From Litomosoides sigmodontis (Eukaryota > Nematoda > Chromadorea > Rhabditida > Onchocercidae): 64,000 nucleotides of DNA. A program made the position numbers and the translations under genes. This document shows positions 43,761 to 55,955 of the stretch, in pieces. Each line of letters begins with the position of its first letter. Position 1 is the stretch's first letter. The stretch lies in contig OY718803.1 of assembly GCA_963070105.1 (NCBI GenBank), positions 1,923,007-1,987,006 on the forward strand, written 5' to 3'. The notes beneath the pieces are model-generated. The model ran no database searches. It was given only the letters and a program-made list of their open reading frames with translations, and was not told the DNA's origin.

Positions 43761-44249
43761 TTATTTGTTATTCGCTTCAAGTTGCCACAGGAATAGTTAA
43801 TTAATAGCATAAAAATTTAATAATTCAAAAAATTTTCTATGCTATCGTTAATGAGCTATATGTTTCAATGCACAAATTGTAATAGCTTGAATGATTTCGA
43901 TTTCATATCTTTTATTTTCCATTTTTTTTTACTAAAATTACAAAATTAATCTATTCTATAAAGAAAAAGTGAGAAAAAGAAATTATTTCAGGGATTAGTG
44001 ATACCGGATAATGGTCATTCAATTAGTGTCTTGGATATTCCTATTCATCCTGTTTTTGCCAAAAATGCTAATTTAATTATTTGTGGAAGTAATCAGCAAC
44101 TGTGTGCAATTGAATTAGATAATTTGAAGATATTAATGAAGCAATCCATTGCATATCAAACATTTGCGCTTGTGCCGGACGATGATGCGCTAATTGCAGT
44201 GGATAAGCAGCTACTGGTTACCTTATATCGAATTAATATAAATCAATGA
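40637..44249 (+). CDS. WD40-repeat protein resembling dynein-2 intermediate chain (DYNC2I1/WDR60)
   Basis: Seven exons: 40637-40745, 41271-41494, 42077-42249, 42391-42478, 42742-42934, 43250-43425 and 43992-44249; 1221 nt, 406 aa, all phases consistent. The C-terminal two thirds read like degenerate WD repeats (ITFWQRR, then GLITGHILIIL; VTALEW, then VSLDGRIIIHSL; LLIGSEMGAIW; LDIPIHP, then LIICGSNQQLCAIEL). The pattern H-x-x-W-C-x-H-x-x-I-x-x-x-W and the phrase LIGSEMG recall the beta-propeller of WDR60, a retrograde intraflagellar-transport motor subunit. VGTQTE at residues 46-51 fits an LC8 (DYNLL) TQT-binding motif, as expected for a dynein intermediate chain. Human WDR60 is about 1066 aa, so this would be a reduced form or lack 5' exons. 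Other WD40 families are possible. Confidence 0.55.
43689..43758. repeat. (CA)n microsatellite, about 35 units
   Basis: A pure AC run within the last intron of the WD40 gene. Confidence 0.97.
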
Positions 44250-45191
44250 AAATGCAAAGTAAATCGTTTCTTGTATGTTAATGTGTGTGTGTGTTATTTC
44301 ACGTTAATAATTAAAATTAATGAAAAATTAGGCTACTCATTTAAAATATTTCTATTCAGTGATTTGAAATGTGAATTTGTTGTAAATTGTAACATAATCA
44401 AATTTCAATTATTTATTTCAAGCGTAAAATTTCATCACTAGGAAATTGTTGTAGCAGTGTGTTACACTTATCAGGGTTATTTACAAGCAAATTTCAAAGC
44501 GATTTTTCATTTTGAAATTTGCATACATTGATGATGAAAGAAAAAAATGCCACTTCCCTTCAAAATTTAATATAGCTAATTAAATTTCATATGTTTTATA
44601 GTATGGAAATGTCTGTATCAGGACGACGCACATGAACGTACACCTACACGTACGCACAATTTTTTTTTTTGAGCTACAAAAAAATACAGTGTAAAACAAT
44701 TTTGATATTAATTATTTCAATTCCTATTTTTTTTAAAATGTGTAAAATACTAAAGTATTGCAAGGTAGGTGGGAAAATGAATGCAACACAATAAGTGGGC
44801 AGAATAGAAAACTAACAACCATAGTTATTGTAAAATAAAATTTTAAAAATTTTTAAATATTAACAAAATGAAATACAAATCTCACAGCCAATCTCTCATG
44901 TTTACCAATATTGAGCGCAATTTTGAAAATTTTATGTATAATTTTTGAAATTTACAAGCAATTACCTTCTACAACCTTTCTAATGCTGAAATTTGGAATG
45001 CATAAAAAGCAATATTTTATGACTGTTTTTTCTTTGTTATCACATTAATGCTCACTTATTTATGACGAGAACTTATAGAGCAGCAATAGACAGAATGCAA
45101 ATTAGATAAGTTACGAAATAAAATGTTGAAAAAAATATTGGTAAAACGAAGGGGATAAAAGTGTAGGTGAAATGAGGGTGAAAAAGTAAAT
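44250..45191. other. Convergent 3' ends of the WD40 and SMYD-like genes
   Basis: About 940 bp of AT-rich sequence shared by the two 3' UTRs. No coding signal. Confidence 0.6.
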
Positions 45192-48100
45192 TTAATCTTG
45201 TTTTAGCAAAATTTCAGACAGATCGACTGGTTTATTAGAACGAAAATTCATCAATGCAATCAGTTCGTCATCGGTTTTTGGAATTTTCTGATCCAGAAAT
45301 GTCCAAAGAGCAAGTGTTTGCAGGTAGTACGGATGATTGAGACCAAAGCACACTTCAAATATACTCATCGCCTCGTACGCATACGATATAGCCTCAAATG
45401 AAAAAATTTATACCTAAAAAAAAAGGAAGTTCACTCTAAATTAAATGAGTAGATGATTGAATGATAAACAGAGTAAGTAAGTGTGGAGTAAGTGTAAGTA
45501 TAAGGTAAGTGTAAGTAAGTGTATGTAAGTAAGTAAGGTAAGTAAGTGTTAGTGTAAGGTAAGTGTAAGTGCAACGAGAGGAGCGGTTAAGTTTTTGAAA
45601 TTAATTAGCACTGCAAGATTAGGCTTACTTCTTTCCTCTCACCCTTTTCGATATGTGATTTAACAATTTTTAACAATTGATACGCGAGATGTCTATCACA
45701 TTGTGGAAAACATCTGAAATAAAAATTAGCATATCTTTTCTCAAAATAATTTTTTTTAAAATTTGTTATTCAATGTATGTTAGCTAATAATTTAAAAGTG
45801 CACACCACATTCTTTTCCCATTCATTACAATAGTGCCTGTTACAAAAAAAAAATGTTTCATTCACTGCAAAAATTTTACAACATTTGCCCACGTTACATT
45901 TCCAAAAAAAAAAACAACAAACTTAAACTCAATTCCTAAACTTAACTTTGAAAGAACTTAAACCCAAAAAATCATTTCTTAAGTTTTACATTAAAAAAAT
46001 TCTTTTAATCTTGTTTTTTTTCAAGCAATATTCCACATTAAAACGTTAAACTTTCTATTTTTGAAATTTTAATGGAATAATTAAAACACTTACAGTCGAT
46101 AATTTTCATACACACTTTTTTGCACAAACAATAAATTTTCAGTGAATGTACCGGTAAAATGTAGCAGTGCTGCTTGCAAACGTGTAACATACACGTTTTT
46201 TGGATGCAAATATTGCATTGCTTCATTAAGCTTCTTCTCAATCTGTAAGCTTTTTGCACTAAATTCCTCTCCTCTATTTTCACACATTTAAATTTATGAG
46301 AAAAGCAAAAAAAAAAAGAAGTCCACAAAACTTTAAATTGCTAGGAGAAAAGAAGGGATGAAATTTAAAATTTCAAAAAAAAAAAATTAACATACATCGT
46401 TTGCATCACTTCCGATGCTAAATTGTACCGGAAGATTGAGCATTAATTCCTGACATTTTTTCACACGATCAATATCCGTAATTTGCATACATTTCGCACA
46501 TGTGATTGCTATCGGTTCCGAAGCTTCCGTTATGATCAATGGTTCGTCGCATTGGTCATTCATGCAACGTATTGCTGTTAGAATGTCATCCATTGGATCC
46601 ACGCAACGATCACACTGACAATCAAAATACCTATAATTATTAATCATTTTTATCACCTTATCACCACCACCACTATCATCATTATCGCTATCGTCATCAT
46701 CGTGCAATCATTCATCATCCATAGCAAATTTTAAAATGGAGAATTTGCACCTATATATATATATATATATGTAGAGTTAATATGTAACTTTGATGAAATA
46801 TTTTTAATTGAATTCATTTTGTAAATTTCAAATCAATGATGATAGATAGTTGTTTGTTACAAACAATTATTTCACTAAAATCATTAATTAATTTTAATGA
46901 GAAAAAAAGACGAAATAGCAATATGTGTCAAATACCATTTTAATTTGAGTTCTTTTTGACGTTGATAACGTGAACGGCCAATGTCAATATAACTGATACG
47001 TGCTGTATGTATATCGGCTGCATTCGTTTCTGATGTCAGTGGCCTTAGATAGGCATGAACTCCGTCAAAAACAAGCGAACAATTAGGACGACAGGAGTGA
47101 TCGTAAGCGGATACTCCTAAAATTAATTTTACTCTAAACTTGTTGAAATTTTAGGGAAGTGAAGGAGGGAGAAAGATGAAGCTCGAGCTTTGCAATTGTA
47201 ATTAACATGCTACTCTCAAGCGATTTCAGTGGTATATGCAACTTTATTGTATTTTTATTTTAATTTATACTCTAAAACTCGAAGGTCAAACAGAGCTAGC
47301 TGCTGCATTTCAAAGCTCAAAATTAATTAACTTGACACACACGCACACACCCATCCCTGATGCAATAAATTTTTTAGTTGCTAAAATTGAAACAAAATAA
47401 ATTGAGAGAAAAAAAAATGAAACCATCAAGTCTTCTTACATCCATTATCTCATTAATTAGATATTTGAAATTGCAATTAGCCATTTTGAATTTGCAATTA
47501 GCTGTTCGAGATTGGAATAAAAAAAAAATTTCACTCTATAATGAGTGTAAATGAAATTTAACATGAAAGAAATTTAAATGAGTTGATTGAAAAAAGTGCA
47601 AATTAATTAATTTGTCCCTCAACTGCTACTACCTAATAGATAATTCCAAATAAACAATTAGTTCGAAAATCATTTTTTTTTGAAGAAAATAAAAAAAAGG
47701 AAATGAACAAATTACCTAAATCAAGCGCTAGACCAATTTCATCGCCAGCATTACTATGTATTGAATGTGAATTGATTGTTGTTTTGCAAAATATTTCATA
47801 AAATTTCTCTCGCTCAATCATTTCATCTTTACGAAATATTGCCATTTTATTGTAAATTTTTTCAAAACGCTCATATTTTAACTGTAAAAAGAAAAAGTTT
47901 TTGTAAATTATTCGTTAAAAAAAACGCCTCATTCTTTTTTGCTTTTTAATTTTTAAATTCTGTTCTTCATTCCTTTGTTTCTATTTACTCCGTCAGTTTT
48001 TTTTAAAAAAAAAAATTATTGAACATTTCAATAGTTTTTATATTTTCATTTTGCATTACCCGATCGTTACGAATCTCCTCTTGATGATCCATTAGATCAC

Positions 48101-49078
48101 ACCATCTTCGATCTCTCTCCCACTGATACAAATCACCATTTTGCTCGATGAATAATACTTTATCGATTATGCGACTGAGAAAGAGCACCTCGGAAAGCGG
48201 TAGATTCGGGAAGACTGCTACCAATCGTTGACACTCCGCACGATGATACTTTCGCCACGCCAAACATTGACATTTCTTCGAGTAATAATAAAATTTTATT
48301 TGAATATTTTTATTTTAGAAATTTATTTACACAAATTTCCATTCGTTTAGTTGTCCTTTTTTTTCTAACAAAAATTTTTCGTAAATTTAATAAAATTTAG
48401 GAAGGAAAAAAATTTGCAACTAATCAAATTTTTACGAACAACATATATATCATAATTGCTCTATCGACAATGGATCAATGATCAAAGGTAAAGATTGTTG
48501 CATGCGCAAACTCACTTACAACGTCATAATAATTTAATTAAAAAGAGGAAAGGAATAATTCAGTACTTTAAATTTAGCACCAAAGATTTGGCGTAGGAAA
48601 TGTGCCTTATTGCACAATAGCATATTAATTTAATTAAAAAGAAAAAAATTGCAATTCTTTGCACTAAATTTAATAATTGAAATTTAAGGATTATTTTAAG
48701 GATATGGAACTGAAAAAAATAAAAATTGACATTTCATAGAAAATTTTGGAAATAATAAAAGGAAAAAGATAATTCACTGCACTAAATTTTACAACTGAAA
48801 TTTTATGGAAAATTTCACAAAACGAACGCCCAATCACTAAATGCAATTATTATTCATGTAGTAACAGAGGTCAAAGATTAACGTAAGTGATTTTTTACCT
48901 TATTGCAATATCGTGCTAATTTGCATTTGGAACACTTGTAAAGTTTGCATTTATCCGATTTGGTCAGACAATATGAGCAGTAATTGTCCACTTGATGGTT
49001 TGCGCAAACATACGCAAATGGTTCGTCAAAGTAGCGTATACGTTGGTAAACACTACCAATTGCTCCTACTTTTGTCAT
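45192..49078 (-). CDS. SMYD-like SET/MYND lysine methyltransferase
   Basis: Eight exons: 49078-48899, 48275-48060, 47881-47716, 47116-46936, 46630-46396, 46242-46094, 45713-45629 and 45392-45192; 1413 nt, 470 aa, all phases consistent and typical of SMYD length. Order: the end of a split SET N-part (IRYFDEPFAYV), MYND zinc finger (YCSYC, then CSKCKLARYCNKKC, then HRAEC), SET core (SAYDHSCRPNCSLVF, then ARISYIDIG with the catalytic-type Tyr), post-SET Cys cluster (CQCDRC) and a helical C-terminal part. SMYD proteins methylate histone or cytoplasmic protein lysines. The usual NHSC motif reads DHSC here. The N-terminal GxG part of the SET domain is not evident after ATG 49078, so an upstream exon may be missing. 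An acceptor GGTAG|TG inside the first exon would fit that. Confidence 0.88.
45473..45570. repeat. GTAAGT/GTGTAAGT short tandem array
   Basis: Many overlapping copies of AAGTAAGTGT and AAGTGTAAGT lie in the last intron of the SMYD-like gene. On the gene's sense strand the repeat reads ACTTAC, the complement of a consensus 5' splice site. Confidence 0.85.
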
Positions 49079-50640
49079 TTCTTTCCACAAAATGTAAAAG
49101 GTAAAATATCAGAAAAAAAATTTAAGTACTAATAATTAATTAAAAAATAATAAAATTTGTCATTTTTACTTTTCTTCACAAATATGAATGAATTAACTTT
49201 TACACTTTTACGCTTATTGCTTCACTAAACTATTGAATAGATTAGATGAAATCGAGATTTTTTTCGCTTTTTTTTTGCTCGCCCTTTTACGTATGTATGT
49301 CAATTACAACGTGACGTGTAAAAGTTGATTACGTACGATAGTTATATTTTGGCGTATACGAGCTAAAAGGGAAAAAATATTTCCGTTTACATCAAACGAT
49401 TAATTAATTTTAATTAATTATTATGCGTTAATTGGTGAAATATTTCTCGTATGATATTACATAAAACGTGTAAACGTACTGAGAAAATTTTTCAAGAAAA
49501 AAACACGCATAATAAATAGATTTTAATTAATTTAACAATAAAAGAGGAGAAAATTTAAATTTAAATTTTGTGAGAAAAGGTAATAGAACAAAGGAAAACG
49601 TTGCAAAACAATGAATTACTAACTCACTTTTAACATTCAATGATTTGAGTAATAATAGTTGAAGTATTAGAGAGTTACAAACAAACAATACAAGAAGCTA
49701 ATTTACACGTGAAAATTTTCATCTAAAAATTAAACTAATTCTGAAGGTGTACAGTTGAAATTTTTGCATGATAAAATGAAACAAATGAACGAGAATATAA
49801 TTTCAAAAATTTCACTTTCTCTCACTTTCTCTCTCTCTCTCGCCTCCTATCATCACAAATCTGATAAAGGAAAATATTTTATTTACAATATTAGGGGAAA
49901 AAAAAGGCAAATCATTGGTGAAACTAAAAAGTGATAGCAATGCTTTTTTTATTTCTCTAAATTTTTTGGATGATTAAAATTTTGCTTCCTTGTAAATTTC
50001 AATGAGTGCTAATAAATTTTGATAAATTTTAAGCTATTTCAATCGCACTGATCGAAGGAAAAGGCAAAATTGCGTTAGTTGTACAATTGAAATTCATTTC
50101 CCAAATTTCAGTGGAAGAAAGCTTTTATTTTTCATACAAAATGAAAAGGCGAAAAAGTGAGAAGTAAACAACAATAAACCGAAAAGTGAGAAGTAAATAG
50201 CAATAAACCGATTGCTTGCTTGCTAGCTTGCTTGCTTAACTAACTAGCCATTTTGCTAATCAATGAAGTTTGTCAGTTTGAAAGTTTACACAATTTTTGA
50301 AAGTGAAGTGATTGATATCTTGCGTCACTTGAAAAATATTTTCTAGCCCGAACAAATCGATTTCAACAACTCTTCAATTTTCATTAAAGTAAATACGTGG
50401 TTTTTCGTTGCAAAATTTCACATTCAGTGCATGCGTATTGAAATAAAATTTGAAAATTTGATAGAAAAATAGAAATAGAATTTAGCAATTTTATATAAAT
50501 GTGATAATTAGATTAATTCACGATAATGATAATGGTGATAATGATAAGGCTGCTGCTGATGTTGATGATGATGATAATTATTGTTGATGATGATGTTGAT
50601 GATAATGATGATAGTGATAATGCTGATGATGATGACAATG
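49079..50640. other. Upstream region of the SMYD-like gene
   Basis: AT-rich, with a CRE-like TGACGT and paired ACGTGACGTG near 49310-49318, which could be promoter elements for the minus-strand gene. (CT)n at 49828-49842. No coding exon recognised. Confidence 0.4.
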
Positions 50641-51020
50641 TCTGTGGTGGTAATGATGATGATGAATATATCGCTTATCAATCACATTATAGTGATAGCG
50701 ATAATGCTGATGACGATGGCGATGATGATGATGACGACGAATATCGCTTATCAATCACATTATAGTGATAGCGATAATGCTGATGACGATGATGATGATG
50801 ATGATGACGACGAATATCGCTTATCAATCACATTATAGTGATAGCGATAATGCTGATGACGATGATGATGATGATGACGACGAATATCGCTTATCAATCA
50901 CATTATAGTGATAGCGATAATGCTGATGACGATGATGATGATGATGATGACGACGAATATCGCTTATCAATCACATTATAGTGATAGCGATAATGCTGAT
51001 GATAATGACGAATTTTGCTT
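50641..51020. repeat. Minisatellite, 70-73-bp unit with paired GATA sites and (GAT)n
   Basis: Five near-identical units (anchor TCGCTTATCA at 50671, 50744, 50817, 50887 and 50960; spacings 73, 73, 70, 73) plus a degenerate sixth near 51015. Each unit contains TTATCA and TGATAG (two WGATAR sites) in an imperfect hairpin: ATCGCT pairs with AGCGAT and ATCAC with GTGAT around ATTATA. The units are linked by GAT/GAC triplets whose number varies. Confidence 0.92.
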
Positions 51021-51785
51021 ATCAGTGAAATCTTCCACTTCCATATATCACTTAAATGATTTTCATGAAGCAGATGAAATTGCAATTTTACGGTAACATT
51101 TAAAAACTATCAAGGAAAACGTTGAACTGCAAAAAGAGAAATCTGTATGTCCGATCACTGATTGATCAATTCATTAGGAGTGGGAAAACGGATGAACTAT
51201 CATACAACACTGTTGTATTTATAGGAATGAAGAAAAAATGTTTCAAGCATTTTTGGCGTATCCTGGAATTTTATGCAAATCATTTATCATTCAAAGTATG
51301 TTACTGCAAAAGTTAAGTTTCAAAAAAAAAAATCCATCCTTTCTTTTGCCTTGAAATGCTATGTGTAATAATAAATAACATGTAATTAATAATTAATTTT
51401 ATTATTTTTAACTTATTTATTCCAATAATAAACAGTAAGTAGTATTCCTTGAGTAATTAATTACTTAAAATACATTTTTTTTTTGCTTTAATTTGGTGTA
51501 AAATTTATTGGAAAATGTAGAAAAATTTGAAGGAATTTGTGTGCTTCACTGAAGTGATGATATTTAGCTGAAGCAAATTTGAATCGATTGAGTGAGTTGA
51601 GTGATAAGGAGGAATGCGATCGGACAAGTGCGCCGCCGTCATCAGTCCATTGTCGCACGCCAATAAAAACTGTCAACAACGACATGAACTTGCTGCTACT
51701 TGCTACTTCAGTAATTGATGCAAATGTAACCGCGCAGTATCAGCGCTCATTCCAGCGAATTATCAAATTATCAGTCAATCGATAA
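50920..51785 (+). CDS. Candidate small gene of unknown function (three exons)
   Basis: The best model joins an exon ending at 51092 (ATTTTACG|GTAACA), 51178-51311 (acceptor TCATTAG; donor AAAA|GTTAAG) and 51568-51785 (acceptor TATTTAG; stop TAA 51783-51785). Phases 2 and 1 match at both joins. The last exon is clearly coding-like in composition (ELSDKEECDRTSAPPSSVHC, later LLLLATSVIDANVTAQYQRS). The middle exon reads GKTDELSYNTVVFIGMKKK and then FKHFWRILEFYANH. The first exon comes out of the GAT minisatellite; its start (ATG 50920 is the first ATG in frame) is uncertain. I do not recognise the product. It may instead be the 3' end of a gene with more distant upstream exons. Confidence 0.4.
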
Positions 51786-52245
51786 TGCAACTTTCCATTA
51801 TCATTCATTTCAATTTATTTAATTAATTATTATTTTCACTTCCCTCTTCCTTTTTTTTTCGTGAAGAGTGAAATTTTTTCACGCTTACAATATTTTGCTA
51901 GGGAAAATGTCACCGTAACGAAGTATTTACAGTGAATTATTAGTGTCGGTACACTTTTGACGTGAAACAAACCGAATCACTCTGAATAATTGACGTTTAC
52001 GAGGAGAAGTGTAACGTTTATACATACCACGTTCCTTCGATCATTCAACAACATTCCGTGATCTGGATGGATCACGTCTACTACGTCTAAATCAATGTAA
52101 TCAGCCGTAATGATTGATCAATTAACACTTCCTTTAGATGAAAATGAATGCGTGCGTGTGTGCGTGTACGTGTGTATGCGTGTAAGTGTAAAATTCTCCG
52201 TAGAAGAAAGACAAAACTTTCTAATTTTCACAGCACAATGAAAGT

Positions 52246-52249
<4 letters not shown>

Positions 52250-52278
<29 letters not shown>
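52250..52278. repeat. (GA)n microsatellite
   Basis: About 15 AG units followed by AT-rich sequence. Confidence 0.95.
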
Positions 52279-52281
<3 letters not shown>

Positions 52282-53495
52282 TATTATTTTAATGTGAAAA
52301 AGAGGAGAAAAGGGAGGAAAGTTCCACTGATCCGGGCGGTCTCTCTTTCACAACTCACTTATGCCGTTCGTACCATCTGCTCACATCAACCAACTTACTT
52401 ACTTACTTACTTCTTTATGCATCACATTAATGAATTCATTAACAACGAATGAGTGGGTGCAGCAACATAAGTCGAAACAAAACAAAATCAAAAGAAGAAA
52501 ACTACGCAAACATTTGAAGCTCTTAGCAATCTTTTTCGAATTATTTCAATAAATCTATTTTTTTTTAAAAATTATTTCCTCTCATTTTTTGATTCAAATA
52601 TATTCACTGTTGTAAACAGTTGCAAAAAAAAAACTCCATGTGTCATAGAATAAATTTACAGATTTCAATTAGCTAATAAGCGAATTTGTTTGTTTATTTA
52701 TTTGTTTGTTTATCTATTTGTTCTTATTTTCGAAATCAATAGATTCATATATCTCATGTGCATTAATGAATATTTGAGCGGTTGCATTTAAAGAACATTT
52801 AAAACGTCCCTTCCTTTTTTTTCTCCTTTTTTTTTCTTTCGTTTCAACAATTCCTCAATTTTTATTTTTATTTTTTATTTTTTTCGCAAATTGAACGAGT
52901 AACAAAGTTATGAAATCATTAGCTGTATTAGCAAATTCCACACCAAGGAAGAAGTTGAAGGTAATAATTTGTTGTCGCACACTTCAAAGATATCAAACGC
53001 ACTACAAAATCATTCCACTCATCTCCTATCCTTTTGTTTCTCTTTTTCCTTCTCTCCCTCTCTCTCTCTCTCTCTCCATCCATCATTCTGTTTGCTATAC
53101 GTGAAAGTTGCGTGGTGGATATGCAAAAAAAAAGAAAAAAAGAGCTACAGTTAGTTATGACCCATTGCTACAACACGTAAAGTGAAATACATAAGCATAT
53201 ATTTCAGCTTTTCATTTTTTCAATTTTCCTCTTTTGTATTGGCAATTAATTAAGAGTTAATTTCAACTATTTTCGAAAATTTTCATCATACATGAATTCA
53301 GTTATCTGTAATTAATAAATAGCAATAGCAATAACAATAAAACCAATAACAGTAACAAATGATAGTAATAAAATTAGCCTGATAAACGATGAGAATAGAA
53401 TGATACGATTTGCCACTGTTTTGAATGAATATTTCTAGCACAAATTTATCACTTGCTAAATAATTAGTTTAAAATTTTAAAATATTTAATATTTG

Positions 53496-53670
53496 AAGTT
53501 CTTATTTGATAAAATCTTTTTATCATCATTTATGAATAAATTATAATTTTTTCTTTTGTGAAATATGATAATTTATTTTAAAGTTCTTATTTGACTAAAA
53601 TCTTTTTATCATCATTTATGAATAAATTATAATTTTTTCTTTTGTTTTGTGAAATATGATAATTTATTTT
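53496..53670. repeat. 85-bp tandem duplication
   Basis: Two adjacent copies beginning AAGTTCTTATTTGA at 53496 and 53581. The second has a one-base insertion and a small TTTTG expansion. The high identity implies a recent event. Confidence 0.9.
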
Positions 53671-54009
53671 TGATGAGAAGATGAAATGACACAATCGTCT
53701 TCAGCCATTTCATTTCACTCGTCCACTCGGATGATCCCTTTTAAAATCACTTTTTTTTTTTTGTTCAGTGAAAAGAAAAAAAAAACAAAAGAAAAATTTA
53801 TGAGAAATTCATGGAAGAGAGGTGATGCTACAAGGATGAATGGAGGAGGTAGGAGGTGATGATGAAGTGGGAACAGGTGCTATTGCATCATCACATCACT
53901 CTCATCAACTCGAAGGATGAGGGGAAAGAAAAAGAAAGAATGAAAACTTCCACCGGAAGAAATTGAAAAGAAACATTTGCGAAACGAAATTGCTGCTAAG
54001 CAAATAAAC

Positions 54010-54043
<34 letters not shown>

Positions 54044-54716
54044 TTTGATGGATTGAAAATTAAATTTGCAAACAGAATACTGATAGAATAGGTGGAAATT
54101 AGATGACTATCTTTTTTGCTTTAACAAAAAAAAAGATTAAAACAATTTAATAAAGCAAAATGAATCCAAATTAAAGATAAATTAATTGGAATTGTAAATA
54201 GCGTTTGCTTAAAATTATCATTGCGGCTAATTGCATGCGAATAATTTTCATTTTTTTTTTTTTGCACAAATTTCGTTTTTTTTTCTACTTAATTTTTATT
54301 TCTATGTATTTATACAAAGAGCACCCATTCTTTAGCAAATAGTGATTTTTTTTTTGCTACAATTTATTTTTCCTTCTCAACTTTCTCCATTAATTTACAT
54401 CGTTTTATAGTAAAGTTTGAAATTTTGATAGAATTTTAAAATTTTACAAAAATTACAACAAAGCATAAATGAGTTGAAGTTTTAAGCGATGCGAAATTGT
54501 GTGCCTTCTAGCAATTGTGCACTTCCATTACAACAAGCGTAATGGAGAAGGATAAAATTTTGATGAGATCTTTCAACGACATCTTCTGGAAAATGAATGC
54601 TATAATTTGCAAAGTGAATGAAACAATCTTCGATCACGGAATATTACATCTGAAATTATTTTGCAGTGCAATATTTTCCTTCAAATCATTAACATTAATA
54701 ATTCAAAATTATTAAC

Positions 54717-55110
54717 ATTTCACGCTCATCCATTTCGCATTCCTCCATTTCACGCTCATCCATTTCGCATTCCTCCATTTCACGCTCATCCATTTCGCGT
54801 TCCTCCACTTCACGTTTCCATTTCGCATTCCTCCACTTCACGCTCATCCATTTCGCATTCCTCCACTTCACGTTTCCATTTCGCATTCCTCCACTTCACG
54901 TTTCCATTTCGCATTCCTCCACTTCACGCTCATCCATTTCGCATTCCTCCACTTCACGTTTCCATTTCGCATTCCTCCACTTCACGTTTCCATTTCGCAT
55001 TCCTCCACTTCACGCTCATCCATTTCGCATTCCTCCACTTCACGTTTCCATTTCGCATTCCTCCACTTCACGCTCATCCATTTCGCATTCCTCCACTTCA
55101 CGTTCACGTT
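54717..55110. repeat. Minisatellite of alternating 30-bp and 28-bp units
   Basis: Units share CATTTCGCATTCCTC preceded by either CA(T/C)TTCACGCTCATC (30-bp type) or CACTTCACGTTTC (28-bp type). Early units are all the 30-bp type; later the two types alternate irregularly. The array is strongly strand-asymmetric (C/T-rich on +). It is open in several frames, but the 28-bp units shift the frame, so I do not call it coding. Confidence 0.95.
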
Positions 55111-55895
55111 CATCCAAATACTTACTTATAAAAGTGACAAAATATAAATATATAGCAATATCATTACGGTTATTATTATTACTACTACTAACACAGTTAT
55201 CATTATTACTATCAAAATATGAAAAGAAGGATTTTGAAGTTAATTCAATAAATTATCGTTTCTATTATGAGTGAAGGAAAGAATTCATTTTAATATGCTA
55301 ATTCCAGCAAAATTTCATTCCGAGCAAGCAGTTCAATCAAAAAGAAAAAAAAACGAAAAGGAAAAAAAAAAGGAAAAAGGGCAGATGGTCAATTTGACGT
55401 TTATAATGTTTCTCAACGGCATGCGCCAGGTGCTTACTATGATGCATACGCCAAAAACTATTAGCTATTACTCTTATTACTCATCACTTCGTAAAATTTT
55501 CATGTGAGAAGAGAGTGCATAAGAAGTGAGGAGAATTAGTGAAAAAGAAGAAGATTATCAAAATAGCACTTGCCATTTTTCTTCCTTTCTTTCTTTCCTT
55601 TTTTTTTTTTTGATTTATAAATTGTCAACAAAAAAAAAATGAGAGAATGAAAAATTGCTTTTTTTCTCTATAGGAACAAAATTATTCCTGAAATTTCGAA
55701 ATAATTTTTGTTAGATTTTTGAAAAAAATAAATGAAATGGTTGGTATAGCAATAAATGTTAATGCAAATTTACCACTATCATTAAAGATGAATAAAAAAA
55801 AAACGAAAAAGAAAGAAGCGAAATAACTTCTTCAACAGTAACTTGAAAAATTTCTGAAAAAATTTATTGTCTCTTTTAACTAATTTATTTTTCAT

Positions 55896-55920
55896 ACACA
55901 CACACACACATACACACACA

Positions 55921-55953
<33 letters not shown>
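55896..55953. repeat. (CA)n microsatellite
   Basis: AC dinucleotides with TA and GA interruptions. Confidence 0.95.

Positions 55954-55955
<2 letters not shown>

Noticed and set aside
54661..55131. 156-codon His/Pro/Phe-rich frame
   Set aside because: Minisatellite units of 28 and 30 bp shift frame, so no constant peptide is kept; open in several frames by composition.
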